From: Desulfobacula sp.
GTDB lineage: Bacteria; Desulfobacterota; Desulfobacteria; Desulfobacterales; Desulfobacteraceae
Assembly: GCA_021647625.1 (NCBI GenBank)
Contig: JAKIUJ010000019.1
Coordinates: 1-38,832 of the forward strand
Length of the DNA: 38,832 nucleotides
Reading direction: 5' to 3'
Positions 1-8,671 of this stretch are shown here, piece by piece. The position numbers were made by a program, and so were the translations under genes. The notes beneath the pieces were generated by a model. That model was not told the origin of the DNA. It saw only the letters and a program-made list of their open reading frames with translations, and searched no databases. Each line of letters opens with the position of its first letter. Position 1 is the stretch's first letter.

Positions 1-5
1 TAGAT

Positions 6-12
6 CCTCCTT
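6..12 (-). promoter_or_regulatory. Ribosome binding site of a gene lying left of the window
   Basis: On the minus strand this reads AAGGAGG, a near-perfect Shine-Dalgarno, with only five bases left before the window edge. A start codon would therefore fall just outside the window, so a minus-strand gene probably begins immediately to the left. The gene itself cannot be seen. Confidence 0.6.
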
Positions 13-604
13 AAATATAAAGTGGTTTATATGAAAGAACTAAGCAAACCATTTAAATTCTTTCATGCTTTGTCAAAACCTTTGGTTTTTTGCGCACTCC
101 CTTGGTCGAGTGGCAAAACTGCTCATGGCCGTTTTAAAGAAGAAAAACAGAGTATATGCAATTATTTAAACTCTGTCAATCAGGGCAAACGCATATAGTT
201 TGCCCCATCTCATAACCTCAAATACTCATGTCTTATGGGTAAACGAAACAGATTATTTTATTTCCCACAAGTGTTTGCAAATTTAAAGCTGAAAATACAT
301 GCCGGATTTAAATGCGTTTATCTTTCCTTTCAATTTAATATTTTTTTAAAAATTTAAAAGATTCATTGGGTGTAAAAGCGTATTGGGAAGGGAGCGTAAG
401 ATTAGGACTACCGTCCACAAAACTTATATACCATGCATTGGTGGAGTTTTTTACTAGCGGCAATGCGCAGCCTTGGCCATCTGCCCCATGGATTGCGAAC
501 AACAAAAATATCTTGCTGGTTTGCAGCTTTATTTCATATAATAACAAAATAACTGATCAGCCGTTAACTTAAAAACGATAGATCTCAACAGGATAAAAAA
601 AAGC
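13..604. other. Leader/intergenic region without a convincing gene
   Basis: This stretch lies between the off-window minus-strand gene and thiD. Two overlapping opposite-strand ORFs of 68-70 codons (335-572) look like mutual shadows: neither has a clear ribosome binding site or a family resemblance. The only structure I see is a perfect 8-bp stem, GGGCAAAC/GTTTGCCC, at 183-205. I looked for a TPP riboswitch because thiD follows and saw no thi-box-like sequence. Confidence 0.5.
183..205. other. Perfect 8-bp stem-loop in the leader region
   Basis: GGGCAAAC (183-190) pairs with GTTTGCCC (198-205) around a 7-nt loop. No T-run follows on either strand, so it is not a classical intrinsic terminator. 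It lies about 180 nt upstream of the presumed off-window gene and would be in that gene's 5' untranslated region if transcription starts further right. Confidence 0.4.
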
Positions 605-1420
605 ATGAAAACATACTTTAAAGCATTGACCATAGCGGGTTCGGACAGTGGCGGCGGTGCAGGCATCCAGGCAGATTTAAAAACTTTTTCCGCCCTGGGC
701 TGCTTTGGCATGTCAGCAATCACTGCCCTGACAGCTCAAAATACCCGGCTTGTAACCGATATATTTCCGGTTCCGCCCCAATTTATCGGTCAGCAGATTG
801 ATGCGGTCTTGGAGGACATTGGCACGGATGCCGTAAAAATCGGCATGCTCCATTCTCCGCAGGTGATTGAAACAGTCGCCAAAAAGCTTGAACAATGGGA
901 CTGCCCCAATATTGTATTGGATCCTGTGATGATTTCCACAAGCGGCAATGCCCTGCTGCAAAAGGATGCAGTTATTGCATTGAAAACCATCCTGATCCCT
1001 AAAGCCACCATTATCACACCCAATCTGCCCGAAGCATCCGTTTTATTAAATCGGGATGTTGAAACGCTGGAAGATATGGAACAGGCAGTAAAAGATCTTG
1101 CTGCATTAGGCTGTAAAAATATTTTACTCAAAGGGGGACACCTGAGTTTTGGGGACGTATGTGATTTTCTCTATCAAAAAAACACCGACACCATAACAAA
1201 ACTGCCCGGGGCTCGTGTCAACACCCCAAACACCCATGGTACCGGTTGTACTCTATCCTCGGCCATTGCGGCCAATCTTGCCAAAGGTATCGCACTTGAA
1301 ACAGCGGTTCTAAATGCCAAATCTTATATCACAGGTGTGCTTTGTGGCGGAGCAGATTTTATAATGGGAAAGGGCCATGGACCGGTCCATCATTTTTACG
1401 ACATCTGGCCTCAAGGCTGA
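605..1420 (+). CDS. thiD: Hydroxymethylpyrimidine/phosphomethylpyrimidine kinase
   Basis: ThiD phosphorylates 4-amino-5-hydroxymethyl-2-methylpyrimidine and then its monophosphate, giving the pyrimidine diphosphate that is joined to thiazole phosphate in thiamine synthesis. The 271-aa product has full family length. It begins with the substrate-binding signature [15 protein letters not shown] at residues 10-24. The C-terminal part carries the ribokinase-fold anion-hole motif [12 protein letters not shown] near residue 210, which contains the catalytic Cys/Gly-rich loop of this family. The start is preceded by only a weak AGGA. The gene stands alone on the plus strand with no other thiamine gene nearby, and a MITE-like repeat starts 10 bp after its stop. 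It is an ordinary monofunctional ThiD without a fused ThiE. Confidence 0.95.
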   Translation: MKTYFKALTIAGSDSGGGAGIQADLKTFSALGCFGMSAITALTAQNTRLVTDIFPVPPQFIGQQIDAVLEDIGTDAVKIGMLHSPQVIETVAKKLEQWDCPNIVLDPVMISTSGNALLQKDAVIALKTILIPKATIITPNLPEASVLLNRDVETLEDMEQAVKDLAALGCKNILLKGGHLSFGDVCDFLYQKNTDTITKLPGARVNTPNTHGTGCTLSSAIAANLAKGIALETAVLNAKSYITGVLCGGADFIMGKGHGPVHHFYDIWPQG

Positions 1421-1430
1421 CCCGATTATC

Positions 1431-1590
1431 TAAGGAACGGGAATTAAATTAAGTGCCCATAATTAGCAGAAGTTTTTGTCGTATTCAAGGCGCGAGGAGG
1501 AAGCTAAACTAGCTATGTGCCCAACAAGAAACGCAGAAGACGGCGAAAAAAGCAATAATTATGGGTAGGTTATTTAATGTACGTTCCTAA
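1431..1590. mobile_element. MITE-like element, full copy, 160 bp
   Basis: The two ends form imperfect inverted repeats. The left end runs TAAGGAACGGGAATTAAATT and continues to GCCCATAATTA; the right end, read on the opposite strand, begins TTAGGAACG and also reaches ATTAAATAA and CCCATAATTA. The interior has no ORF. The right half recurs at 4318-4399 with only a few changes. The size, terminal inverted repeats and dispersed copies fit a non-autonomous miniature transposable element. It fills the gap between thiD and the convergent hydrolase gene and supplies that gene's stop codon. Confidence 0.7.
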
Positions 1591-2450
1591 GTTAAAAAAG
1601 GTAAAATGGTATCAATAACCATGGATGAATTTTCCATCATTAAGAAATGACCCAGTTTACTCAGCTCGACAAATGTGCAGTTCGGTATCTTCTTTTCCAT
1701 TTTCTTACCTGCCTTGCGATAAAACAGATCTGATGTTTCTCCCCGGACAACCAGAACAGGAACCTTGATATTGGGTGCATGGGTCCATGTATTCAAAGGT
1801 ACCTGCTCATAAATCTGGGCCTCGAATTCCGGATGACAACAAAGCGAATAAGAATCCGTTGTATCCTGTTCAATGGCCGTATCAACATAGGCCTTAACAA
1901 AAGCCTTATCCCAGGATGAAAACATACCCTTGCCCAGATAGTGATCCAAGGCATCTTTTTTTGAAGCAAACTCAGCCTTTTTTGTCCGTGTCATTTTTGG
2001 CAGCGACAGGTATCCGGAAAGGCCCAATCGCCTTACCAATGCAGCCATACTTAAAATATTGGATGGGAATATAATGGGATCCAACAGTATTAATTTTGAA
2101 AACAAATGGGGGTAAAGGGCCGCAGCAGCATAGGTAAAATACCCCCCTATGGAATGCCCGATACCGATCACCGGCGGTTTGGTTATCGAAGAAACCAGAG
2201 TTGCCAGGTCCTTGATAAAGATCTGCCAGTTTTCAACGGTTGCGGTTTGCTCTTTTGTCGAGAATCCATGGCCCCGGACATCACTTGCAAAAATTTGAAA
2301 ATCATGGTTTGCCAGGTCTTTTAAAAAAGGGAGATAGGTGCCGGCACTCAAAGAATTGCCATGGCAAAAATGGATCTGTGTTCCCTGCTCTCCGATTTTG
2401 TGATAATGAAAAAAACCCCGTGGGGTGTTTATAAAATTTCCTTTTATCAT
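1587..2450 (-). CDS. Alpha/beta hydrolase
   Basis: This is a 287-aa alpha/beta-hydrolase-fold protein, probably a soluble esterase-like enzyme. Visible parts are the oxyanion-hole HGN at about residue 30, the nucleophile elbow GHSIGG with Ser100, a likely acidic residue in the GETSDLF segment, and the catalytic His in KLGHFLMME near the end. The substrate cannot be predicted. I chose the ATG at 2450 because AAGGT precedes it by six bases; the longer track ORF uses an upstream GTG with no site. It follows the exonuclease gene with 26 bp between them, so both are probably cotranscribed. Its TAG stop lies in the end of the adjacent MITE-like element, so the natural C-terminus may have been altered. 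Confidence 0.85.
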   Translation of the reverse strand: MIKGNFINTPRGFFHYHKIGEQGTQIHFCHGNSLSAGTYLPFLKDLANHDFQIFASDVRGHGFSTKEQTATVENWQIFIKDLATLVSSITKPPVIGIGHSIGGYFTYAAAALYPHLFSKLILLDPIIFPSNILSMAALVRRLGLSGYLSLPKMTRTKKAEFASKKDALDHYLGKGMFSSWDKAFVKAYVDTAIEQDTTDSYSLCCHPEFEAQIYEQVPLNTWTHAPNIKVPVLVVRGETSDLFYRKAGKKMEKKIPNCTFVELSKLGHFLMMENSSMVIDTILPFLT

Positions 2451-2476
2451 ATTGTAACCTTCAATGAGCTCAAACA

Positions 2477-2974
2477 CTATTTATGGTTCTTAAGATAAAG
2501 CATGGCACACCCTCTTGCATCAGAGAGCGCTTCATGGTGATTGAGTTTTATTCCCTGGTGTTTGCAGCACGCATCCAGTGATGCAGGGCTATACCCTTTT
2601 TCTCTATAAATTTTCAATGTGCATTCCCATGGATTGGTAAGATCCGGTTCTGAAAAATCCAAATCATAGTATTCCAATGTTTTTTTTAATACACTTCTGT
2701 CAAAGGCCTCATTATGGGCAACAATGGTTTTGCCGAAAAAGCGCTTTAAAATTTCAGGATAAACATCGGGAAATAGCGGCGCATGGGCTGTGTCAATTGA
2801 AGTTAAGCCATGAATCTTGGTGTTATAATATGAATATTCATTATCCGGCGGTTTTATCAGTGAGCTGTATTCATCCACAATTTTGCCGTTTTCTATGGTT
2901 GTTATCCCTACGGCACAAGCGCTGTAACGTTTTCCTGTTGCTGTCTCAAAGTCTATGGCACAAAAATTCATCAA
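2477..2974 (-). CDS. DnaQ-like 3'-5' exonuclease (DEDDh)
   Basis: This 165-aa protein is a stand-alone exonuclease-III-type domain resembling the epsilon/DnaQ proofreading family. The metal-binding residues are visible: DFET at residues 8-11 (motif I), HNEAFDRSV (motif II) and HEALSDA (motif III, DEDDh type). It has no polymerase fusion and no further domain. The start at 2974 is chosen because AAAGAGA lies just upstream and the protein then begins directly with the DFET strand; the longer ORF adds 15 unconserved residues. Its role may be DNA repair, or RNA or oligonucleotide trimming, and sequence does not decide. It reads into the hydrolase gene downstream. Confidence 0.85.
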   Translation of the reverse strand: MMNFCAIDFETATGKRYSACAVGITTIENGKIVDEYSSLIKPPDNEYSYYNTKIHGLTSIDTAHAPLFPDVYPEILKRFFGKTIVAHNEAFDRSVLKKTLEYYDLDFSEPDLTNPWECTLKIYREKGYSPASLDACCKHQGIKLNHHEALSDARGCAMLYLKNHK

Positions 2975-3567
2975 TTCTCTTTCTTTTTTAGGGTTGATCC
3001 AAAGCTTGATTTGCAACACAAACTATCTTATCCAAATCTTTCATGCAAGTCTGAATCAACAGGACACAGGCAAACCTTTGGGGAATGATTCTAAAGTTAT
3101 TATATTAAAAGGTGGAATGATCAAATTCACTGAGCAGGAAAGTTGATATTCTATAAAATTGAATGGGTGAGATACGGTGGAAAAAACATCTTGGAAAAGT
3201 AAGTGATAATGAAGCAATTTATTGGATTGAAAATATTTACAAATAATTTTTCAAGGGCGATGGTGTAAAAAATCAATCCCCCCGCTTAATCTGAAACACA
3301 ACATCTGTCAAAGGATTAATTTTTTTATTGATTAATAATATCGAATTGTTGTAAAATGGATTAAATTTGAATTGCCCTTGTTCATGATCTTGAACTTCAT
3401 TAAGAAATTCAATTTTCACTTAACCTTCTTCCAGGTTACACGTTCATTTGTTCCAATAAGCTCCTATAAGGTCATCTCGACTTTGATTCCAGTTATTTTG
3501 AATCAATTTTTCCGGAAAGGCAGAATGTGCCCGTTTAAAAAATAAATTCAAAAACAAGGAGTTTTTC
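2975..3567. other. Intergenic region, mostly featureless
   Basis: This region lies between the divergent exonuclease and acetyltransferase genes. The plus-strand ORF at 2955-3146 overlaps the exonuclease start and looks spurious. The only candidate gene is a 48-codon minus-strand ORF at 3273-3419, listed separately. No terminator or repeat was found. Confidence 0.4.
3273..3419 (-). CDS. Possible 48-aa small protein
   Basis: A GTG-initiated ORF starts MKIEFLNEVQDHEQ and ends FQIKRGD. AGAAGG lies six bases before the GTG. The composition is protein-like rather than low-complexity, with alternating charged and hydrophobic residues, but I do not recognise a family. It could be the tail of a decayed larger gene, because readable codons do not continue upstream in the same frame. 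It is not in the ORF track because of its size. Confidence 0.25.
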   Translation of the reverse strand: MKIEFLNEVQDHEQGQFKFNPFYNNSILLINKKINPLTDVVFQIKRGD

Positions 3568-4248
3568 ATGCTAAAGATATCCGTCCTTACACCGAACTAC
3601 AGTGCTGTTTATGCAAAAGAATTCGAATTGACGGTTTTGTTCAACAGCCTTGTTAAAATGATGCTGACAAACCTGTTGAGCCTTGTAATTGACCTTGTTA
3701 AAGTCAAAAATGCCACACTGGAATTATACCAAAAAAAATCCGTTATCAAAAACGATCAGGTACTGCTGATAAAGGAGGCACAGGAAAATGAAGCCGGCGA
3801 GCTGATCCGATATGTGTATAAAATCAGACAGGACAGCAGCTTTCTGTCGGTTGATGAGGGGATTGATAATATTTCAGTGGACAACGAAAAAAAGCATATC
3901 AGAAAATGCCGGAATTCAGAGCATAATGAACTTTTGATAGGCTGGTTACAGGATGAAGTCGTGGGATATCTGGCCTTCAGATCTAATATGTGGCAAAGAC
4001 TTCGAAGTGCGGGAGAATTTGCCTTTTCTGTTTCAAAAAAGAACTGGGGGTTGGGGATTGGCAGCCACATAATGGTGGCATTGCTGGATTGGGCCAGAAA
4101 ATCAAAAGTAATAAAAACTATTGAATTCCGTGTCAGATCCGATAATAAACGTGCCATTGCAGTTTACAGGAAACTGGGGTTCACTCCAAAACGACCCTTA
4201 CTATGGGGGCCATTTGATTATATCGTTATGAAACGTACCCTACCTTGA
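3568..4248 (+). CDS. GNAT-family N-acetyltransferase
   Basis: This 226-aa protein is predicted to transfer an acetyl group from acetyl-CoA to an unknown amine. The GNAT fold occupies roughly residues 72-226. The acetyl-CoA pyrophosphate-binding motif A appears as KNWGLGIGSHIMVALLDWA, and motif B follows as VRSDNKRAIAVYRKLGF. The first 70 residues form an extra hydrophobic and charged segment that I cannot assign. The start is well supported by AAGGAG seven bases upstream. The gene stands alone between intergenic regions, so context gives no hint of a substrate. Confidence 0.8.
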   Translation: MLKISVLTPNYSAVYAKEFELTVLFNSLVKMMLTNLLSLVIDLVKVKNATLELYQKKSVIKNDQVLLIKEAQENEAGELIRYVYKIRQDSSFLSVDEGIDNISVDNEKKHIRKCRNSEHNELLIGWLQDEVVGYLAFRSNMWQRLRSAGEFAFSVSKKNWGLGIGSHIMVALLDWARKSKVIKTIEFRVRSDNKRAIAVYRKLGFTPKRPLLWGPFDYIVMKRTLP

Positions 4249-4317
4249 ACGTCCCTAAAATCCGGTCAATTCTTTAACTTGTTTAAGATTATAATGGATT
4301 CATTTGAACAGTGCCGC

Positions 4318-4399
4318 AAGCTATGTGCCCAGCGAGAAACGCAGAAGACGGCGAAAAAAGCAATAATTATGGGTAAGTTATTTAATTCCCGTTCCTTAG
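4318..4399. mobile_element. Truncated second copy of the 160-bp MITE-like element
   Basis: From GCTATGTGCCCA through GGCGAAAAAAGCAATAATTA to GTTCCTTAG, this stretch matches the right half of the element at 1431-1590, with a handful of substitutions. The left half and its inverted terminus are missing. The rest of the 4249-4651 gap shows no gene or other structure that I can support. Confidence 0.65.
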
Positions 4400-4651
4400 T
4401 ACAGTTCCTGGAAAAGAAAGAATAGGCTTAAGAGCTAAAAAGAATCTCCACAGAAACGAAAAGAAGTAAAATGGAACAAGGGTCCCGATTGCCATGAAAA
4501 ACCTTAAAATCTGTTGACGGAATCAAAAAGAAATTGTTAAAAAGACAACAGGTTTTAAAAAAAAATAAACACATTAATGGATTTGATCAGGAAAGATTAA
4601 AAGGAAACGATCTCTCTTCTGCCCTATCTATCTGACAAATCCAGGGGGCTT

Positions 4652-5137
4652 ATGCTGAACAAACTCATTCAGGGTTTTACTATCTGTTTTACAATTCTTT
4701 TTGTTCTGCTGGGATGCACCCAGGAGAATAATTTTCTACAGGAAGAATACGCCGGACTGTTTTTGCAGAAAATACTAACAGGCTCAAAGGCAGAAAAGTT
4801 TGTAAACAGACTGCATTCTCAGCAGGTAAGTTCTTCCAAAAATGAAATTGGTTTTTACGAGGGTAAAAACGGCAAGGCCGTCATTTATATTACCTATTAT
4901 GAGACTCCAGACCAGGCCTCTGCCGAGGGATTAAAAATGATCCATAAAATAACCCCCGATAACAAGGTCTTTACTATGGGCCGGTTTTTCGATCTGGATG
5001 GGAGACAAATTTATCGCTGTTTTGGAATGGGTCAGACACATTTTATCTTTTCAAATCATAAACAGCTATTCTGGATCTCTGTTGAAACCATTGTGGCAAA
5101 GCCCTTCCTTCTGACCTTTCTTACTGCTATTCAATAA
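4652..5137 (+). CDS. Small putative lipoprotein
   Basis: The 161-aa product has a type II signal peptide: a basic N-terminus, a hydrophobic stretch FTICFTILFVLL, and the lipobox LLGC with Cys22 as the lipidation site. The mature part of about 140 residues has no domain I recognise. It is polar and resembles small periplasmic lipoproteins of unknown function. GGGGG lies a few bases before the ATG. It converges with comF, 130 bp away. I infer attachment to the outer or inner membrane from the periplasmic side; the function is unknown. Confidence 0.65.
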   Translation: MLNKLIQGFTICFTILFVLLGCTQENNFLQEEYAGLFLQKILTGSKAEKFVNRLHSQQVSSSKNEIGFYEGKNGKAVIYITYYETPDQASAEGLKMIHKITPDNKVFTMGRFFDLDGRQIYRCFGMGQTHFIFSNHKQLFWISVETIVAKPFLLTFLTAIQ

Positions 5138-5267
5138 CAGGGGTTGACATACAGGCGATGTGGTTGGAAAAATTAAAACTTTCTGGTTTTCCATTACTCT
5201 TTACTGGCGAATTACATTCATCTCAATCCAATCGATTAGATTCGATTATCAGAAATCCAAGCGTTAT

Positions 5268-6071
5268 TCATGTCCGTGCAAGCACCAGAGCATCAACTTG
5301 TCTGGCTCCGTTTTTTAACAATTCTTCTGCAGCTTCATTGCAAGTTGCACCGGTGGTGAACACATCATCAACCAAAAGGATATACTTATTTTTTATTTTT
5401 TTTGGATGAACAACTTGGAATGCATTTTTTAAGTTCTTTTTGCGTTCCTTAATATCAAAACCGGTCTGGGGAGCTGTTTTTTTAATCCGTTTCAGTGAGG
5501 ATAGATCCAGGTGCCAGGATGGGGATAAACCTCTTTTTTTTGCAAACATTTTTTCAAATTTTCTGACCAAAAGATACGCCTGGTTAAACCCTCTTTGTTT
5601 TAGTTTATGACGATGAAGCGGCATGGGCAAAATCAAATCAATATTTGAGTATTCATAATGCTGGAGAAAACAATTGAACAGCATGGGCTCTAAGGTTTTG
5701 AGCAACGACAGCTTTGACTTGTATTTAAATAAGGGGATGGCATCCTGAATTATGCCTTTGTATTCAACCGGTGCCCTGACTTTTCCTAAACAAAGCGGAG
5801 TTCTGATACAGGTTTCACATACATGGCCCTTGTCACTACTATTCGGAAACGTTGAACCACATATGGTGCAATACGGTGAATCAATGACGGATATTCCAAT
5901 TCCGGTACATGCATCGCAAAAAAAACTGTCCAAAAACTTTTCGCCTGCAATTTGCGGGGGAAGATAAACACCGCATTTTACACATTTTGAGGGAAATAAG
6001 AGTTGCTCAAAAAAATAATTGATTAGCTTGATGGTAGATCGAATATTGGGTATCTGCCAGGAATACGCCAT
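5268..6071 (-). CDS. comF: ComF family phosphoribosyltransferase-like protein
   Basis: This 267-aa protein has the two-part ComF layout. The N-terminal half carries Cys pairs typical of the ComF zinc finger (CVKC, CDAC, CTIC, CETC). The C-terminal half is a type I phosphoribosyltransferase domain with the PRPP-binding loop ILLVDDVFTTGATCNEA near residues 230-246. The conserved LILPMPLHRHKLKQRGFNQA segment lies in the middle. ComF proteins assist uptake or processing of transforming DNA in competent bacteria and are retained in many non-competent species, so the role here is uncertain. It ends the minus-strand housekeeping run, 14 bp after rlmB. Confidence 0.9.
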   Translation of the reverse strand: MAYSWQIPNIRSTIKLINYFFEQLLFPSKCVKCGVYLPPQIAGEKFLDSFFCDACTGIGISVIDSPYCTICGSTFPNSSDKGHVCETCIRTPLCLGKVRAPVEYKGIIQDAIPLFKYKSKLSLLKTLEPMLFNCFLQHYEYSNIDLILPMPLHRHKLKQRGFNQAYLLVRKFEKMFAKKRGLSPSWHLDLSSLKRIKKTAPQTGFDIKERKKNLKNAFQVVHPKKIKNKYILLVDDVFTTGATCNEAAEELLKNGARQVDALVLART

Positions 6072-6085
6072 TTTTTCACACAGGG

Positions 6086-6829
6086 TCAGGTTCTCTGGCG
6101 AAGGGCCTCAAACATGGCGATACCACCGGCAACCGAGGCGTTCAATGAATTAATTTTACCCAAATTCGGGATAGACAATAAAAAATCACACTCTTTTTTT
6201 ACCAGCGGGCGAATCCCTTTGTGCTCACCGCCAATGACAAGGGCGATATGTCCTGTCAGATCAGACTCATAAATATTTTTATCCCCGTCTGCATCCAGGC
6301 CGGATACCCAGACTCCAACCTCTTTAAGAGACCTTAAAACAGCGGATGTATTTGTAATCATGAAAATATCGGCATGTTCCATGGCACCGGCTGAACTTCG
6401 CGATATCGCAGAAGAAGGCGTAGCAGACCGATCTTTCGGCACAAGAATATAATCAACCCCGGCACAAAGAGCTGTTCTGATAAGTGCGCCGAGATTATGG
6501 GGGTCTTCCATATTCTCAACCACCAGAATAAAACAGGGTGTTTCACTTTTTGCCACACGTTTTGCAACCTCGGTCGCATTACCGGTTGGAAAGTTTGATG
6601 TGCTGGCCGCGATACCCTGATGGTTTGCAAATTGTGTTAATTTATCTAAAATTGCAGGATCCGTCCATTCTATGGGGATGTTATTCTTTTTAGCCATTTT
6701 TTCGATGGTATCGCTTCTTTTACCGGATCGTTTTTTAGACAAAAAAATCTTGTGAAATTTTCTTTTCTTAGCCTTTAAAGCTTCTGTTACACTGTGAAAC
6801 CCGAACAGAATGTCGTATTTCTCTTTCAT
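6086..6829 (-). CDS. rlmB: 23S rRNA (guanosine-2'-O-)-methyltransferase RlmB (TrmH family)
   Basis: This 247-aa SpoU/TrmH (SPOUT) methyltransferase is predicted to 2'-O-methylate a guanosine of 23S rRNA using S-adenosylmethionine. The N-terminal substrate-binding domain starts with ILFGFHSVTEAL. The knotted catalytic domain shows motif 1 (VVENMEDPHNLGALIRTA, with the catalytic Arg), motif 2 (ALVIGGEHKGIR) and motif 3 (LSIPNLGKINSLNASVAGG). Full length is kept. The ATG overlaps the gmk stop as TAATG, so translation is probably coupled. A tRNA-modifying TrmH paralogue is the alternative, but the N-terminal domain favours RlmB. Confidence 0.92.
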   Translation of the reverse strand: MKEKYDILFGFHSVTEALKAKKRKFHKIFLSKKRSGKRSDTIEKMAKKNNIPIEWTDPAILDKLTQFANHQGIAASTSNFPTGNATEVAKRVAKSETPCFILVVENMEDPHNLGALIRTALCAGVDYILVPKDRSATPSSAISRSSAGAMEHADIFMITNTSAVLRSLKEVGVWVSGLDADGDKNIYESDLTGHIALVIGGEHKGIRPLVKKECDFLLSIPNLGKINSLNASVAGGIAMFEALRQRT

Positions 6830-7398
6830 TATGCATTCATCTCTTTTTTAAAAATGTCACACAACTCTTCAATGGCACGATCCAAATCGTCATTCAGGAG
6901 GATATGGTTATATCGGTTCTTTTGTGCCATTTCCTGTCTGGCGTTTTCAAGGCGTTTTTCAATAATATCCGCAGAATCGGTACCCCGGCCCAAAAGCCTT
7001 CTCTCAAGTTCTTCAAAAGACGGCGGCATGATAAAAATACAAACAGGTTCAAGACTTGATTCCATGATCTGAAATCCACCCTGGACATCAATATCTAAAA
7101 GCAGGGATTCCCCTTTTGCAAGACTGTCTTCAACAAACTGCCTGGATGTGCCATAATAGTTATCATGCACCTTGGCCCATTCAAGCATTTGTCCCTGGCT
7201 TATTTTCTGCTCAAACTCATCAAAATTGATAAAAAAATAATCAATACCATCCTGTTCCGCACCTCTTGGTGGACGTGTGGTGTGGGATACAGAATATGAC
7301 AGGGTTTTGAACCGTCTTAATAAGTGCTTGATCAAGGTTGTTTTGCCGGCACCTGAGGGTGCAGATACAATAAAAAGTTTACCGCTCTTATCAGGCAT
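6829..7398 (-). CDS. gmk: Guanylate kinase
   Basis: Gmk phosphorylates GMP to GDP with ATP and is essential for GTP and dGTP supply. The 189-aa protein has the P-loop [11 protein letters not shown] at residues 12-22, the GMP-binding segment [21 protein letters not shown], and the lid/helix region up to the EKRLENA motif. It overlaps the remA 3' end by 8 bp and is followed by rlmB with a TAATG junction. The remA-gmk pairing is common in bacteria and supports both calls. Confidence 0.97.
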   Translation of the reverse strand: MPDKSGKLFIVSAPSGAGKTTLIKHLLRRFKTLSYSVSHTTRPPRGAEQDGIDYFFINFDEFEQKISQGQMLEWAKVHDNYYGTSRQFVEDSLAKGESLLLDIDVQGGFQIMESSLEPVCIFIMPPSFEELERRLLGRGTDSADIIEKRLENARQEMAQKNRYNHILLNDDLDRAIEELCDIFKKEMNA

Positions 7399-7687
7399 TG
7401 GATTTGCCAGTAGTTTTATCGGATGATTTAGCTTCCAGTGGATTCATCAGGGCTTCAAACCGGGCAGCAACCGTTTCCGCCTGGATGGCAGACAAAATAA
7501 TGTGGTTGCTTTCCGTAACAATAATCGCCCTTGTTTTCCGGCCATGGGTCACATCAATCAGGCGTTTTTCCTCCTTTGCTTCATCCTTGACCCGCTTCAT
7601 GGGAGATGAATTGGGAGACAGAATGCCCACTACCTTTTGGGCCACTACAGTGTTTCCAAACCCGATATTCAAAAGGAGTTGTTCCAT
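7391..7687 (-). CDS. remA: RemA/DUF370 family regulatory protein
   Basis: This small 98-aa protein belongs to DUF370, named after RemA of Bacillus, a DNA-binding activator of matrix and osmoprotection genes. The family core is visible as [20 protein letters not shown], then SSPMKR, then the strand pair [27 protein letters not shown] tail of about 20 residues follows the core. I place the start at the ATG at 7687 because AAAGGA precedes it by nine bases, which removes 21 unconserved residues from the track ORF. In Proteobacteria the function is not settled; conserved linkage to yicC and gmk is typical. Confidence 0.85.
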   Translation of the reverse strand: MEQLLLNIGFGNTVVAQKVVGILSPNSSPMKRVKDEAKEEKRLIDVTHGRKTRAIIVTESNHIILSAIQAETVAARFEALMNPLEAKSSDKTTGKSNA

Positions 7688-7789
7688 TTTAACTTTTCCT
7701 TTGTTTTTTTTATGTAAAAGGACTGTGCAAACCCATTTAAGTTCTTTCATGTTGTATTACAGCTGAACATTCAACACCGGTCATATCTG

Positions 7790-8671
7790 CTATTCAATAT
7801 TTTGAACCTGTTCCCGGATCTTTTCAAGCTCTGATTTCAAGTCCACCACCTGGTGAGAAAGAGTAGCTTTCCCGGCTTTTGAACCAATGGTGTTGAACTC
7901 TCTGTTAAACTCCTGGATCAAAAAGTTAAGTTTACGGCCCTGACTTTCTTTGTCATCCATGATCTCTCTAAACATCTTTATATGGCTGTAAAGCCTGACA
8001 ATCTCTTCTGAAACATCGCTTTTGTCAGCCAGGATAGCTGCCTCCTGGGACAACCGAACCGGATCAAGAGCATCCGTATCCGCAGCCAGATATGAAATTC
8101 GCTCCATCAATCTTTTTTTATACATGGGCGGAATCTCTCTGACGTCTATTTCAATCTGTTTTAAATGGGTTTCAATATAGTTGATTCTATCATTCAAGTC
8201 GAAAAAAAGGTTATCCCCTTCAAGTTTACGCATTTTATCAAGTTCAAGACTTGCCTCTTCAATGCAGGGAGAAACGGCCGCCCACAAAGATTTTGTATCC
8301 TGTTCTTTTTTGGCAGGTACAATGATATTTTTCGCAGACAATACAGTGCTGACGTCAATGGTGCCTTTAAGGCCAAGGTCCTGATTGATTTTATCCAACG
8401 CCTTATAATAAGATGCCGCTCTTTTTTCATCCACTTCAAACAAATCAAGATCTTTTGTCTCATCCTGAACGGAAAGCCGTATTTCAACCCGACCGCGGTT
8501 ATGGGTCTTTGAAATAATTTTTTTTATATCATCTTCCACAGCCTGACATGATTCAGGGCAATGCAGAGCGATATCCAGGTAGCGTGAATTGTAAGAACGG
8601 ATGGTCACATCTGCTGTAATCGTGTTATGCGTATGGGATGCCTGTGAAAAGGCGGTCATGCTTTTAATCAT
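7790..8671 (-). CDS. yicC: YicC family endoribonuclease
   Basis: This 293-aa YicC/YloC protein begins with the diagnostic MIKSMTAFSQA and the N-terminal domain with VTIRSYNSRYLDI. It ends with the DUF1732 domain, including the conserved GRKLNFLIQEFNREFNTIGSKA segment. Members act as single-strand-specific endoribonucleases involved in RNA turnover. Length and both domains are complete. It overlaps the DUF4416 gene by 8 bp and lies about 100 bp before remA, the usual YicC-RemA-Gmk order. Confidence 0.93.
   Translation of the reverse strand: MIKSMTAFSQASHTHNTITADVTIRSYNSRYLDIALHCPESCQAVEDDIKKIISKTHNRGRVEIRLSVQDETKDLDLFEVDEKRAASYYKALDKINQDLGLKGTIDVSTVLSAKNIIVPAKKEQDTKSLWAAVSPCIEEASLELDKMRKLEGDNLFFDLNDRINYIETHLKQIEIDVREIPPMYKKRLMERISYLAADTDALDPVRLSQEAAILADKSDVSEEIVRLYSHIKMFREIMDDKESQGRKLNFLIQEFNREFNTIGSKAGKATLSHQVVDLKSELEKIREQVQNIE

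Noticed and set aside
335-572. Two opposite-strand ORFs of about 70 codons before thiD
   Set aside because: They overlap almost completely, have no ribosome binding site and resemble no family that I know.
540-604. TPP riboswitch upstream of thiD
   Set aside because: No thi-box-like sequence or suitable stems were found; the leader is short and AT-rich.
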